Shown here in pieces: positions 1 through 8,722 of a stretch of 64,000 nt of DNA (positions are counted from its first letter, which is position 1; the number at the start of each line of letters is the position of its first letter). A program made the translations under genes and the position numbers. The DNA comes from a virus: the IMG/VR virus record IMGVR_UViG_3300024495_000026, positions 16,913-80,912 of that record; one strand, 5' to 3'. The notes under the pieces were generated by a model. It saw only the letters and a program-made list of their open reading frames with translations. It did not search any database and was not told the DNA's origin.

Positions 1-287
1 CCGTCCAAATCTATTCTATTATTAAGATCAACATCTAGTTGATTTTTAAAATCTGTGGGTAATCCTGGTTGTGTTGTTTCTGTAGTTGACGAAGCAGAAA
101 GAACAACATCGGGATTTACTGCTTTATATTTTCCGGTAGCAGAATCATACATGATAAGGTATTTATCTTTAACTCCAGATACATCAACATCTAGGAGTTC
201 ATTTAAAGTTCTTGCCATAACTACACCTGATGCTACAGTTGCTTTAATTTTTTGTGCTTGGGATTTTACTCTTACATTGATAGTCAT
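1..287 (-). CDS. Virion structural protein, N-terminal part (runs off the window)
   Basis: The first 95 residues are visible and the 3' end lies beyond base 1. The start is the ATG at 287, whose ATGA overlaps the stop of the upstream gene. The protein has a motif ARTLNELLDVDVSGVKD, then YLIMYDSATGKYKAVNP, and further on a DFKNQLDVDLNNRIDLD stretch. This N-terminal pattern recurs, from memory, in structural proteins of T4-like cyanophages. No catalytic motif is seen. The neighbour upstream is another small beta-rich virion-type gene with a late promoter, so this is probably late-expressed. The exact role in the particle is not known. Confidence 0.7.
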   Translation of the reverse strand, partial: MTINVRVKSQAQKIKATVASGVVMARTLNELLDVDVSGVKDKYLIMYDSATGKYKAVNPDVVLSASSTTETTQPGLPTDFKNQLDVDLNNRIDLD

Positions 288-619
288 ACGGATACAGTTT
301 CCTCTACAATTACATTTCCTTGTAAAACTTTTGATTTTATACCACCAGAAGATGTAATAATGATGTCATAATAACATCTTCCGCTCGGTAAAGTTGCAGT
401 AACAGCATTACTCATAGAAATTTTAACTGTACTATCTGATACTGTAGTCAAAGTTGAAAATGTATAAGCAACTCCTGCTGTTGGGTGTTTTCTCAATTTC
501 GCTGTAGTAGTAGCACCTGTTAAATTCAATCCCAACCCATCTTCAGCGGTTAGAGAAAAAGTCTCTTCAAAATAAGTTCCCTTATGTATTGTTAAGTTTA
601 CCGCAGATACTGCAGCCAT
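284..619 (-). CDS. Small beta-rich virion-associated protein, unknown role
   Basis: The protein has 111 residues and no signal peptide or transmembrane segment. It is rich in Thr, Ser and Val with alternating hydrophobic residues, as in an all-beta fold (NLTIHKGTYFEETFSLTAE near the start, YYDIIITSSGGIKSKVLQG near the end). It resembles small Ig-like phage tail accessory proteins only in general character. It is translationally coupled by ATGA to the structural gene downstream and has a late-type AATAAATA element just upstream (643-650), which supports a virion role. No family is recognised with confidence. Confidence 0.65.
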   Translation of the reverse strand: MAAVSAVNLTIHKGTYFEETFSLTAEDGLGLNLTGATTTAKLRKHPTAGVAYTFSTLTTVSDSTVKISMSNAVTATLPSGRCYYDIIITSSGGIKSKVLQGNVIVEETVSV

Positions 620-642
620 CTTTTATCTTTAATATTATCAAT

Positions 643-650
643 TATTTATT
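643..650 (-). promoter_or_regulatory. Late promoter element AATAAATA
   Basis: On the minus strand the sequence reads AATAAATA, one base from the T4 late consensus TATAAATA, 24 bases upstream of the start at 619. It overlaps the TAA stop of the gene ending at 646. The assignment rests on motif and position only. Confidence 0.45.
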
Positions 651-1008
651 CCGAATAAAACTTTATCTCTTTGTACTCTGAATTGCAGAGATCATTAATC
701 TTTCTCTTTATCTCTGCTCTCTTATCATTAGTAATATAAACACTGCGAGCAAGTTCAATAAATCTTTCACCAAAATCTTGTTTCTTTTCCAGTTCTCTTA
801 ATTCATCTTCAATCTTCCAAAGTTTTTGATTCACTTCTCGCAATTCATTCATATACTCAAGAGTGAATTGAGTGATTGTACTTTTAATCAGATTCAATTC
901 ATCAAGTTCTTTGAGGACATATTCATTGTCGGTGAACAACGATTTAATCTCAAGAATTGAAATCTTATCTAATAGTTCACCAACTGACACTGGAATTGTG
1001 ATTTTCAT
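646..1008 (-). CDS. DUF6165-family protein
   Basis: The protein has 120 residues. It shows the DUF6165 pattern as I remember it: an N-terminal PVSVGELLDKISILEIKS, a long central helix with LWKIEDELRELEKKQDFGERFIELARSVY, and a late NDKRAEIKRKIN. It is predicted almost wholly helical and probably forms a coiled coil. In bacteria this family sits in cell-surface glycan loci, which fits the adjoining glycosyltransferase-like genes. The ATG overlaps the stop of the upstream glycosyltransferase-methyltransferase gene (1005-1008). Its biochemical function is not known. Confidence 0.75.
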   Translation of the reverse strand: MKITIPVSVGELLDKISILEIKSLFTDNEYVLKELDELNLIKSTITQFTLEYMNELREVNQKLWKIEDELRELEKKQDFGERFIELARSVYITNDKRAEIKRKINDLCNSEYKEIKFYSE

Positions 1009-2543
1009 AGAGGATTATCTAGATCAAAATTAGACTTAATAAATTCAATAAGTTCTTTATTTTTAGAAGCAACTCCAAGACCAAAAGTATGAGTAAATGT
1101 TACTTTTGGTATATCAAGTTCTTCAAAGAACTTCTTCACTCCATATTGATGACCATTCAATTCTTCAACACAAGTATCGTGGAAAAGAATTACTCCATTC
1201 TCTTTTAAGAAAGGACTCCAAGTTTCATAATCGTGCTTGACGGATTCATATGCATGATCTCCATCAATATGAAGAATATCAATTTGCTTATCCCAAGTTT
1301 TTGCAACATCATCAAACAAACCTTTAATGAAAGTTACATTGTCTTTCATAAAGAGTTTCTCTTGTTTATTCAAAACATATTCATAAGATCCCTGTGGAGC
1401 TGGACCAGTAAATATATCTCCCTCAAAAGTATCAACCCCATAAACATGACCAATACGAGGCATACCAAAACAGAAGGTAGAAAATCCTCTATCAACTCCG
1501 AGGTCAACAGTTACTTCTGGTTTGATTTGAGTTACTAACCATTCAGCAAATTTACGATGTCCTCTCCAACAAGAAGGAACATCTTCCAAATTAGTCAAGA
1601 ATAATTTATCAATAGCATCAATTCTTTCCGAAGAGTGTAGTAAATCTGGATTAAATCCAGTTGCAAAGATTGTAAGATTTGGATTATTCAATCTTGTAGA
1701 AAGTTCAAACAAATATCCAAATGCTTGTGACAAATGAGAACCTCCCATATTCATTCCTTCACTGACTGCGTGGAATGCATAGTTCATTCCTCGTTGGAAA
1801 TCACCAGTAGAAAGTAAGATTTGACTACAACGAATGAAAGCAGTAATTCTAAAACTATCAAAGTATGGTTTAGAAACATTCAAAAACTCTTGACCATATT
1901 CAAGTGCTTTCTCTGTGTTCTTCACATTAAAATAATGATTGAAAATAAACCAAATCCAATACCAGTTGGATGGATCTTTCTTATGCTCTCTTTCACAGAT
2001 TGAAAAGTAAAAGAGTTCTTTGTCTATGGTCTTATGAATTTTTTTAGTAATCTTAATTGTTGTATCTACACTATTTGGATTTAAGTATTCTTCTGTTGGA
2101 ACAAAGTTAGGAACTTCATGAACAGCATTGACCCAAATATAATTCTTTGTTCTATGAAACCTTGTATGAACCTCATTAGATTGAACTGGATCTCCTTTAC
2201 CATTATCATCAAATCTTAAATGATTAAAGGTAGTGAACTCATCAGCAATCACACCAAATCCTTCTGGATAAAACTCATCTACATCTTCATTAAAGTCAAG
2301 TGCAAATGCCCAATCAGTTTCAACATAAGAAAGTGCCTGATTTCTTGCAACTGAAAAATCAAACTCTTCTCTTGTTTGTGGATGCTCATAGACTTTAATA
2401 CCAGCATCTTTGAGTAGTTGAACCGTGTTGTCTGTACTTCCAGTATCAACTACAACTACATCGTCAAACTTCTTTGAGTTTTTAAGAAACTTTTCAATAT
2501 TTTTTTCTTCGTTTTTTGCAATTGCGTATAGTGTTACTTTCAT
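1005..2543 (-). CDS. Fused family-2 glycosyltransferase and class I methyltransferase
   Basis: The 512-residue protein has three parts. Residues 1-150 are a GT2 glycosyltransferase with AIAKNEEKNIEKFL and VVVDTGSTDNT. Residues 190-330 are helical and TPR-like. Residues 344-460 are a SAM-dependent methyltransferase of the Methyltransf_24 type, with VDLGVDRGFSTF as the SAM loop, VYGVDTFEGD, and DILHIDGDHAYESVKHD. The GT2 acidic metal site is not the usual DxD but appears as ALDFNEDVDEF. I chose the ATG at 2543 over the upstream in-frame ATG at 2558 because it makes an ATGA overlap with the previous gene, as elsewhere in this operon. It probably adds and methylates a sugar on a virion or host surface glycan; the substrate is unknown. 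Confidence 0.8.
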   Translation of the reverse strand: MKVTLYAIAKNEEKNIEKFLKNSKKFDDVVVVDTGSTDNTVQLLKDAGIKVYEHPQTREEFDFSVARNQALSYVETDWAFALDFNEDVDEFYPEGFGVIADEFTTFNHLRFDDNGKGDPVQSNEVHTRFHRTKNYIWVNAVHEVPNFVPTEEYLNPNSVDTTIKITKKIHKTIDKELFYFSICEREHKKDPSNWYWIWFIFNHYFNVKNTEKALEYGQEFLNVSKPYFDSFRITAFIRCSQILLSTGDFQRGMNYAFHAVSEGMNMGGSHLSQAFGYLFELSTRLNNPNLTIFATGFNPDLLHSSERIDAIDKLFLTNLEDVPSCWRGHRKFAEWLVTQIKPEVTVDLGVDRGFSTFCFGMPRIGHVYGVDTFEGDIFTGPAPQGSYEYVLNKQEKLFMKDNVTFIKGLFDDVAKTWDKQIDILHIDGDHAYESVKHDYETWSPFLKENGVILFHDTCVEELNGHQYGVKKFFEELDIPKVTFTHTFGLGVASKNKELIEFIKSNFDLDNPL

Positions 2544-3229
2544 AGATATGTGCTCCAATCAATACAGGGTGATAAAAAGTCTTTATGTGCGTGTGTAGAA
2601 TAACCAGGAATACTTGAAATTAAATTTCTTCCTCTCTTATGTAGTTCTAAAAATTTACCGTGATCTGCGGAAGGTTCAAAACCAGTTGAGAAGTGTTTAT
2701 GAACTTCTTTATCTTCTTTGAGTGTCTTGAACTTAACTGCAAAAGTATTAGTCGTAGAAGGAGTTGGCATCCAGTGAGAATACTTTGTTGCAAGAACTTT
2801 TGACATAAAGTCTTTATACATCTCCTGATACTTATCTCCGTGATCATACAAAGTTACATATTGAACAGGTAGAGTAAATCCATCTATGAGGGCTCTATCC
2901 CAGTTTGGACGATGTACATAATCATCTTCAAGGAAATAAATGATTGTATCATCATCAAAGTCTTGTGAAAGAATGTGGTCCAGTGTCTTACAGAAACTTT
3001 CACTTTCTTTACCGCAGTTGATTGTAATAGAACTTTCATCTTTGAGAAATGTATCTTCCTGCTTTCCATAACACTCATCAAAGATGATTGTGTAGTTGGT
3101 GGTTTCTGAGTTGAGTGTATTCTTGAAGTTTTGGAATACCTTTTCCTTGTCCCACCACTCTGGACGATTTGCTCCTGAAAGATTTACTTTGGATGTATAG
3201 CAATGTCTTAAAAATACTTCAATTTTCAT
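2540..3229 (-). CDS. Glycosyltransferase-like protein of unknown specificity
   Basis: The 229-residue protein has a stretch IIYFLEDDYVHRPNWDRAL at about residues 90-110 that looks like the nucleotide-sugar/metal loop of a GT-A glycosyltransferase, and a WWDKEKVFQNFKNTL block near residue 27. No family was recognised with confidence. A GTG codon lies two codons upstream at 3235, but the ATG at 3229 is the better start. It overlaps the upstream acetyltransferase by a few bases and ends in an ATGA overlap with the GT2-methyltransferase gene, so the three are probably translated together. A role in glycan decoration is inferred from context. Confidence 0.55.
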   Translation of the reverse strand: MKIEVFLRHCYTSKVNLSGANRPEWWDKEKVFQNFKNTLNSETTNYTIIFDECYGKQEDTFLKDESSITINCGKESESFCKTLDHILSQDFDDDTIIYFLEDDYVHRPNWDRALIDGFTLPVQYVTLYDHGDKYQEMYKDFMSKVLATKYSHWMPTPSTTNTFAVKFKTLKEDKEVHKHFSTGFEPSADHGKFLELHKRGRNLISSIPGYSTHAHKDFLSPCIDWSTYL

Positions 3230-3737
3230 TTTCACACTTCCTAATAAATTCGTAGATGTTGTTTGAACACAATAATTTAAGATGTTGATTAATCTTTTCT
3301 TCTTCCCAATCCCACCACTTGATTTTTAAAAGTTTTTCAATAGCATTCTTTTCAAATCTATGTTTAATAAATTTTGCAGGATTTCCACCAGTAATAGAAT
3401 ATGGTTCTACATCTTTAACTACATGACTATTATATGCAATAACTGCTCCATCCCCAATAGTTACTCCACTCATAATAGTTACATTGGATCCTATACAAAC
3501 ATCATTTCCAATTGTCACATCACCATTTGATTTGACATTTCCTTTACCATCAAAAGTATTAAAAATATCACAATGCATACTACCAAAAGGATAAGTTGTT
3601 ATCCAATCTGTTCTATGATCTGCCATTAAAATAATATTACAGTTTTCTCCAATGGAACAAAACTTCCCTATATGAACCTGTTTATTTCCAGGATGATGAA
3701 TACTCATCCTTTCTAAACCATAACTATACTTACTCAT
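3219..3737 (-). CDS. Hexapeptide-repeat acyltransferase (CatB/XAT-like)
   Basis: The 172-residue protein has a left-handed beta-helix pattern of hexapeptide repeats: VHIGKFCSIGENCNI near residue 20 and VTIGNDVCIGSNVTIMSGVTIGDGAVI at about 73-100. The C-terminal helix follows SITGGNPAKFIKHRF. A histidine in ADHRTDW (about residue 41) sits where XAT-type enzymes carry their catalytic His. Proteins of this size and layout transfer acetyl or other acyl groups from CoA to sugars or small molecules. It lies between a sulfotransferase and a glycosyltransferase-like gene with overlapping ends, so sugar acetylation is the likely role. The acceptor is unknown. Confidence 0.85.
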   Translation of the reverse strand: MSKYSYGLERMSIHHPGNKQVHIGKFCSIGENCNIILMADHRTDWITTYPFGSMHCDIFNTFDGKGNVKSNGDVTIGNDVCIGSNVTIMSGVTIGDGAVIAYNSHVVKDVEPYSITGGNPAKFIKHRFEKNAIEKLLKIKWWDWEEEKINQHLKLLCSNNIYEFIRKCENEN

Positions 3738-4516
3738 ATGTTAAATTTATCATAAAGTTTTACATTTTCTTCACCAATCACTTCTTCTGGTGGTGGTGAA
3801 GTTCTTTGAAGTTTAGACCGAATTTGATGAAGATTATCAATACCCCATTCGTGATCTTTTTCTTCGGCACAAGTATTAAAGATATTAGAAAGATCGTGAA
3901 TGTGATTTTCTATTTCCAGAAACTCATAAATTTTCTTGAGTTCCTGTTCTGGATTTTGTGTAAGATCATTATAATCTACTAGGTGAATATTGTCTCTGTA
4001 ATTAGTCAAACCATAAACCAAACTTTCATAAGGATCGCAAACATAATTCTTCCAAAGACATTCAATACGATTGTCAGTATTGATTTCCTTTCCTTCTCTT
4101 TTTAAATGAGCATCTACAAAATTATCTGCTTCATTGTTTCTTTGAATGAGTAAGATATAAGAAGAAAGAACTTCACTAATTCTTCTGTTGGTTGCAATAA
4201 TTTTTGGTTTTTGGTGAAGAAACTTTTCAATAGAAGAAACATTCTTGCACCAACCACGATGTTTATCAAGAACGCAAGGTTTCTCTATGTGATTATAAAA
4301 GTTCTCAAGAATTGAATTGTAAGTGTTATATACTACTTGTGGTTTATCATAAGTATATTGTAAGTCTATTTTTGAAAAACCCTCATCAATCCAACAGAGC
4401 AAATCGGCAAGTGGTGATGTTGGAGTTGCTTGTAACTTTGGATGTTGTGAAAGAATTGAACCAAGTAAAGTAGAACCTGATCTTGGAAGACCAGAAAGGA
4501 AAAATAATGTTTTCAT
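3734..4516 (-). CDS. Sulfotransferase family protein (PAPS-dependent)
   Basis: The 260-residue protein has the 5'-phosphosulfate loop GLPRSGSTLLGSIL at residues 9-22 and a region IATNRRISEVLSSYILLIQRN at about 107-127 in the place of the 3'-phosphate-binding segment. Both are typical of PAPS-dependent sulfotransferases. The size is normal for a single-domain enzyme and no signal peptide is seen. It would move sulfate from PAPS to a hydroxyl or amine of a glycan, protein or lipid. It overlaps the acetyltransferase gene by ATGA and follows an RCC1 propeller gene. It could modify the phage's own fibres or a host glycan; the sequence does not settle which. Confidence 0.85.
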   Translation of the reverse strand: MKTLFFLSGLPRSGSTLLGSILSQHPKLQATPTSPLADLLCWIDEGFSKIDLQYTYDKPQVVYNTYNSILENFYNHIEKPCVLDKHRGWCKNVSSIEKFLHQKPKIIATNRRISEVLSSYILLIQRNNEADNFVDAHLKREGKEINTDNRIECLWKNYVCDPYESLVYGLTNYRDNIHLVDYNDLTQNPEQELKKIYEFLEIENHIHDLSNIFNTCAEEKDHEWGIDNLHQIRSKLQRTSPPPEEVIGEENVKLYDKFNI

Positions 4517-4533
4517 AATTAAGAAATAATGTT

Positions 4534-5712
4534 TTACCGATAATCATCTATGTAGGTTGTTGCTGCTGCATGAGAATATCCACTAGCAACTTGTTTCCAA
4601 TTAGTTCCTCCAGCGAATGTTGTTACTGGAGTGGATCTATTGGTTGTTGTATTGTCTCCTAGTTGTCCACTACTATTACGACCCCAAGTCCATAAGGTTC
4701 CATCAGTTTTGACTGCTGCTGTATAATTGCCAGCACTAGCAACTTGTTTCCAGTTAGTTCCTCCTGCGAATGTAGTGACTGGAGTTAGTCTATTGGTCCC
4801 TGATGTGTTGTCTCCTAGTTGTCCATAAGAATTACGACCCCAAGTCCATAAGGTTCCATCGGTTTTAATTGCTGCAGTATGATATCCATTAGCACTAAAA
4901 GCAACTTGTTTCCAATTAGTTCCTCCAGCGAATGTTGTTACTGGAGTGGATCTATCAGTTGCTGCATTGTCTCCTAGTTGTCCACTATTATTACGACCCC
5001 AAGTCCATAAGGTTCCATCAGTTTTGATTGCTAATGTATGTAGACTTCCTGCACTTACTTGTTTCCAGTTAGTTCCTCCTGCGAATGTGGTGACTGGAGT
5101 TTGTCTTTGGGTTGTTGTATTGTCTCCTAGTTGTCCACTACTATTACGACCCCAAGTCCATAAGGTTCCATCGGTTTTAATTGCTGCTGTATGAATTTGA
5201 CCACAAGCAACTTGTTTCCAGTTGGTTCCTCCTGCGAATGTAGTGACTGGAATGGATCTATTGGTTGATGTATTGTCTCCTAGTTGTCCATAAGCATTAC
5301 TCCCCCAAGTCCATAAGGTTCCATCAGTTTTGATTGCTAATGTATGTAGATTTCCTGCACTTACTTGTTTCCAGTTAGTTCCTCCTGCGAATGTGGTGAC
5401 TGGAGTGGATCTATCAGTTGTTGTATTGTCTCCTAGTTGTCCAGTAATATTATAACCCCAAGTCCATAGGGTTCCATCTGTTTTGATTGCTACTGTATTA
5501 TTTACTCCAGCAAAAACTTGTTTCCAGTTTGCTCCGCCAGCAAGTGTTGTGACTGGAGTGGATCTATTGGGTGCTGTATTGTCTCCTAGTCGTCCAGAAG
5601 AATTATTACCCCAAGTCCATAAGTTCCCCTGCCTAAAAGCATCAGCAGGGACGAAAACATCGTCAAAGTTATATGAGAGACCGTCTTGTAAAAAGTTATA
5701 AAAGTTTGGCAT
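4534..5712 (-). CDS. RCC1-type seven-bladed beta-propeller protein A
   Basis: The 392-residue protein has a short N-terminal segment containing DDVFVPADAFRQGN and then seven blades of about 50 residues. Each blade follows the pattern [51 protein letters not shown]. Blade 1 differs in reading [13 protein letters not shown]. The protein ends in AAATTYIDDYR. Seven RCC1 blades close one propeller. There is no signal peptide. The N-terminus resembles that of the next gene and the C-terminus is nearly identical to it, so the two are recent duplicates. The role is probably a receptor-binding or decoration protein of the tail, inferred from context only. Confidence 0.85.
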   Translation of the reverse strand: MPNFYNFLQDGLSYNFDDVFVPADAFRQGNLWTWGNNSSGRLGDNTAPNRSTPVTTLAGGANWKQVFAGVNNTVAIKTDGTLWTWGYNITGQLGDNTTTDRSTPVTTFAGGTNWKQVSAGNLHTLAIKTDGTLWTWGSNAYGQLGDNTSTNRSIPVTTFAGGTNWKQVACGQIHTAAIKTDGTLWTWGRNSSGQLGDNTTTQRQTPVTTFAGGTNWKQVSAGSLHTLAIKTDGTLWTWGRNNSGQLGDNAATDRSTPVTTFAGGTNWKQVAFSANGYHTAAIKTDGTLWTWGRNSYGQLGDNTSGTNRLTPVTTFAGGTNWKQVASAGNYTAAVKTDGTLWTWGRNSSGQLGDNTTTNRSTPVTTFAGGTNWKQVASGYSHAAATTYIDDYR

Positions 5713-5713
5713 A

Positions 5714-6889
5714 TTATTGATAATCGTCTATGTATGTGGTTGCTGCTGTATGACCAGTTGCACCAGCAACTTGTTTCCAGTTGGTTCCTCCTGCAAATGT
5801 AGTAACTGGAGTGGATCTAGTGGTTGTTGTATTGTTTCCTAGTTGTCCGGTAGAATTTTGCCCCCAAGTCCATAAGGTTCCATCTGTTTTGACTGCTGCT
5901 GCGCTCGTTGCACCAATAAAAAAAACTTGTTTCCAGTTGGTTCCTCCTGCAAATGTAGTAACTGGAGTGGATCTAGTGGTTGCTGTATTGTCTCCTAGTT
6001 GTCCAGTAGCGTTATAACCCCAAGTCCATAAGGTTCCATCGGTTTTGATTGCTGATACAGACCACGCCCTTGCGGATAAACCAATCTGTTTCCAGTTGGT
6101 TCCTCCTGCAAATGTAGTGACTGGAGTTAGTCTTTGGGTTGTTGTATTGTCTCCTACTTGTCCATAAGAATTAAAACCCCAAGTCCACAAAGTACCATCA
6201 GTTTTGATTGCTGCTGTATATCTATATCCACAAACAACTTGTTTCCAGTTGGTTCCTCCTGCAAATGTAGTAACTGGAGTTAGTCTATTAGTGAATGCTT
6301 GATTAATTCCTGCACCGTTAGGAATCCCCCAAATCCATAAGGTTCCATCAGTTTTTATTGCAGCAGTGTTCCAGTCACCGTTAGTAGATTGTTTCCAGTT
6401 GGTTCCTCCTGCAAATGTAGTAACTGGAGTTAGTCTATTGGTTGTTGTATTGTCTCCTATCGTTCCATTAGCATTACTCCCCCAAGTCCATAAGGTTCCA
6501 TCAGTTTTGATTGCAGTAAAATTATATCCACCAGCAACTTGTTTCCAGTTGGTTCCTCCTGCAAATGTTGTGACTGGAGTGGATCTATCGGTTGTTGTAT
6601 TGTCTCCTAGTCTTCCAGCATAATTACGACCCCAAGTCCATAAGGTTCCATCAGTTTTGATTGCTGCCATAGCTTGTAAATGGCAACCAGTAACTTGTTT
6701 CCAGTTTGCGCCACCAGCAAGTGTTGTGACTGGAGTGTTTCTTTGGGTTGTTGTATTGGTTCCTAGTTGTCCATAAGAATTACGACCCCAAGTCCATAAG
6801 TTTCCCTGCCTAAAAGCATCAGCAGTTACAAAAAGATCATCAACAGCAGCAGTTGTTCCAAAAATACTAGTGGAAAAATTGGTAGGCAT
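5714..6889 (-). CDS. RCC1-type seven-bladed beta-propeller protein B
   Basis: The 391-residue protein is a paralogue of the gene just downstream. It has an N-terminal DDLFVTADAFRQGN, seven RCC1 blades and a C-terminal AATTYIDDYQ. Blade 4 is irregular: it reads LWIWGIPNGAGINQAF in place of the usual GQLGDN loop. Blade 1 carries the [13 protein letters not shown] version found in all four copies. The most variable residues lie in two loops per blade (after WGxN and around the xxGxxHTA segment), while the strands between are constant. The start codon touches the stop of the upstream YkgJ gene at 6889. Function in attachment is inferred. Confidence 0.85.
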   Translation of the reverse strand: MPTNFSTSIFGTTAAVDDLFVTADAFRQGNLWTWGRNSYGQLGTNTTTQRNTPVTTLAGGANWKQVTGCHLQAMAAIKTDGTLWTWGRNYAGRLGDNTTTDRSTPVTTFAGGTNWKQVAGGYNFTAIKTDGTLWTWGSNANGTIGDNTTTNRLTPVTTFAGGTNWKQSTNGDWNTAAIKTDGTLWIWGIPNGAGINQAFTNRLTPVTTFAGGTNWKQVVCGYRYTAAIKTDGTLWTWGFNSYGQVGDNTTTQRLTPVTTFAGGTNWKQIGLSARAWSVSAIKTDGTLWTWGYNATGQLGDNTATTRSTPVTTFAGGTNWKQVFFIGATSAAAVKTDGTLWTWGQNSTGQLGNNTTTTRSTPVTTFAGGTNWKQVAGATGHTAATTYIDDYQ

Positions 6890-7257
6890 TAGAGAACTTC
6901 CCAGTTATTATCTTTTGAGTAAAAAACAGAAGTATTCATGATACTACTCCAATTTCTAAAATATTCTAGTATATCTTTATTTATTTCTTTTTTAATTGAA
7001 ACCAGTTTAAGATACTGACCTTTCTCATTATTTTCTACTGAAACAAGAACACCACACTTATCAGGTCTCATTTCTTCTGCTAAAAGTTCTTGTGCCCAAG
7101 CACAGAAATATCCCTCACATAATTTTGGTCTTGCCTTATGAACACTACACCCAGTATCACACAAAAACTTACAAGACTTTCCACCACCAAACTCATATCC
7201 ATAAGCAGAACCCTGTAACCAAGTGCAACAGGCAGTGCATTCTCCACACTCTCTCAT
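6889..7257 (-). CDS. YkgJ-family cysteine cluster protein
   Basis: The 122-residue protein has the N-terminal Cys pattern CGECTACCTW at residues 4-13, followed by SCKFLCDTGCSVHKARPKLCEGYFC up to about residue 52. That gives nine cysteines in the first 52 residues, which matches the YkgJ/UPF0153 zinc- or iron-chelating cluster family. The remaining 70 residues are helical with no recognised motif. Related bacterial proteins are poorly characterised, but some are thought to bind an Fe-S or zinc centre. Here it lies between a propeller gene and glycan-type genes and overlaps the gene upstream by ATGA. Its role in the phage is unknown. Confidence 0.8.
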   Translation of the reverse strand: MRECGECTACCTWLQGSAYGYEFGGGKSCKFLCDTGCSVHKARPKLCEGYFCAWAQELLAEEMRPDKCGVLVSVENNEKGQYLKLVSIKKEINKDILEYFRNWSSIMNTSVFYSKDNNWEVL

Positions 7258-7958
7258 AAGTATTCCACCTCACTAAAGTAATGTGTATAAGGTTCATAGT
7301 CACTCATACCTTTCTTTAATGGAATGGGATGATTGTCGGCAATGTAATCACTATCAGTATACTCCATAAATGACTTTGCTTTTACATTCTTATTCGTTCC
7401 AATCCAAAACTCTCTATCAAAACGATAATCAGTATTCAAATAACTATGGTCTAGTGTTTGTATATATGAAGCATTTGCCCACCAGAAGTTCCCACAGTAG
7501 CATCCAAGACCTTCGTTACTCGTCATAGTCCCATCACCCCATAAAGTCGGTCCTAGAGGTTTATAGGTCTGTCCTACGCAGTCATAGTTATTCAAATATT
7601 CTACACACTCTTTCCATCGGTCAATCACAAAGTATTCCATCATCAATCTCCAAGAGTTTGCAACAAGAGTTTCTTTGCTTGCTCCTTTCATATGAAAATA
7701 CAAAATCTTATAGTCTGGATTTTCATAAGCAAAATTCTTAAGTGCAATCAGAGTTTCTGTTTCTTCTTTCCAATTAGTATTATAAACTACTTTTGCTTTT
7801 TCAGGAACATTAAACATCTCTTGATCACCATTCACACCAATATGAATGTAATCAGCAGCATCAATTAATCCAGAACAATAAAGTCTATGAATTTGAGATT
7901 GATACACAAAAGCACCCATACCTGACTGAAAAGTATGATAAAAGATTGCAATTTTCAT
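7254..7958 (-). CDS. Conserved protein of glycan loci, possible glycosyltransferase
   Basis: The 234-residue protein begins MKIAIFYHTFQSGMGAF and carries ILYFHMKGASKE at about residues 88-99, NSWRLMMEYFVIDRWKECVEYL after it, and a later GCYCGNFWWANASYIQTL. This YFHxKG to GNFWWA layout recurs in uncharacterised proteins encoded in surface polysaccharide loci, from memory, and looks like a divergent GT-A-type enzyme. No DxD metal motif is obvious. It is coupled by ATGA to both neighbours. Sugar transfer is an inference from the family context. Confidence 0.6.
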   Translation of the reverse strand: MKIAIFYHTFQSGMGAFVYQSQIHRLYCSGLIDAADYIHIGVNGDQEMFNVPEKAKVVYNTNWKEETETLIALKNFAYENPDYKILYFHMKGASKETLVANSWRLMMEYFVIDRWKECVEYLNNYDCVGQTYKPLGPTLWGDGTMTSNEGLGCYCGNFWWANASYIQTLDHSYLNTDYRFDREFWIGTNKNVKAKSFMEYTDSDYIADNHPIPLKKGMSDYEPYTHYFSEVEYL

Positions 7959-8722
7959 AATGAATATCTATCTCCATCCATACCTTTAATCAAATCAAAT
8001 CCAAGAACTGGAACATTTAAAATCTTATCTCTGTCTATAAAATGATAAAAAGAATGTTCAATATCAATTCCAGCAGTCAATTGAATTGCCCTCTCCATAT
8101 ATTCAAAACTTCTTTGAAGAACATTGAAAATATCATTGAACAAAAATCTATCAAATGACCACAAACCAGTCACAATACTTCCCTTACATCCATAAAGAGT
8201 TGCATATATGTTTTCAATATCTTCAAATCTTTCTTCATAGTCATAATATTTCATTACATACTTATTCATCAAGAACCTAGTTTTGTAATCATTAATATCA
8301 AAGTATTCATTCAGTTTATATCTACCACTTAGTTTGAATACTCTTGTTGCATCATTAAAAATATTATGCTCCATCATATGATTTAGAACTAATTGCAAAC
8401 ATCTACATTCCAACATAGATTTTACAAATGTAAATTTATCTGGGTCTCTATGAAGATTTTCATATAGAGATTTCATATATGGGTCATCACCACATTCAAT
8501 AAACAAATCACTTTTCTCTATAAACTTCTCCTTATACTCTTCTTTAATAAGAGTTTCAGAACCTTCATAGATTAGAATATAAGCATCGGGAACTTTATCT
8601 TTGATTGATTGAATAGTATCTAATGTCTGCTGAAATCTTTCTTCCGATTTAAATGCACTTAAATCATCTTCCTTAAAATGATTAATCGCAGATCCAACTA
8701 AAAACAAAAACTTATAGTTCAT
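7955..8722 (-). CDS. Conserved hypothetical protein in the glycan-type cluster
   Basis: The 255-residue protein starts MNYKFLFLVGSAINHF. It has a mixed alpha/beta pattern, with DAYILIYEGSETLI near residue 50 and VFKLSGRYKLNEYFD at about 124-138. A KLSGRY-type segment of this sort occurs in some uncharacterised proteins of sugar loci. No signal peptide, membrane segment or catalytic motif that I can name is present. It overlaps the next gene by ATGA and the previous one by 11 bases, so it belongs to the same transcription unit. Function is not known. Confidence 0.6.
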   Translation of the reverse strand: MNYKFLFLVGSAINHFKEDDLSAFKSEERFQQTLDTIQSIKDKVPDAYILIYEGSETLIKEEYKEKFIEKSDLFIECGDDPYMKSLYENLHRDPDKFTFVKSMLECRCLQLVLNHMMEHNIFNDATRVFKLSGRYKLNEYFDINDYKTRFLMNKYVMKYYDYEERFEDIENIYATLYGCKGSIVTGLWSFDRFLFNDIFNVLQRSFEYMERAIQLTAGIDIEHSFYHFIDRDKILNVPVLGFDLIKGMDGDRYSL

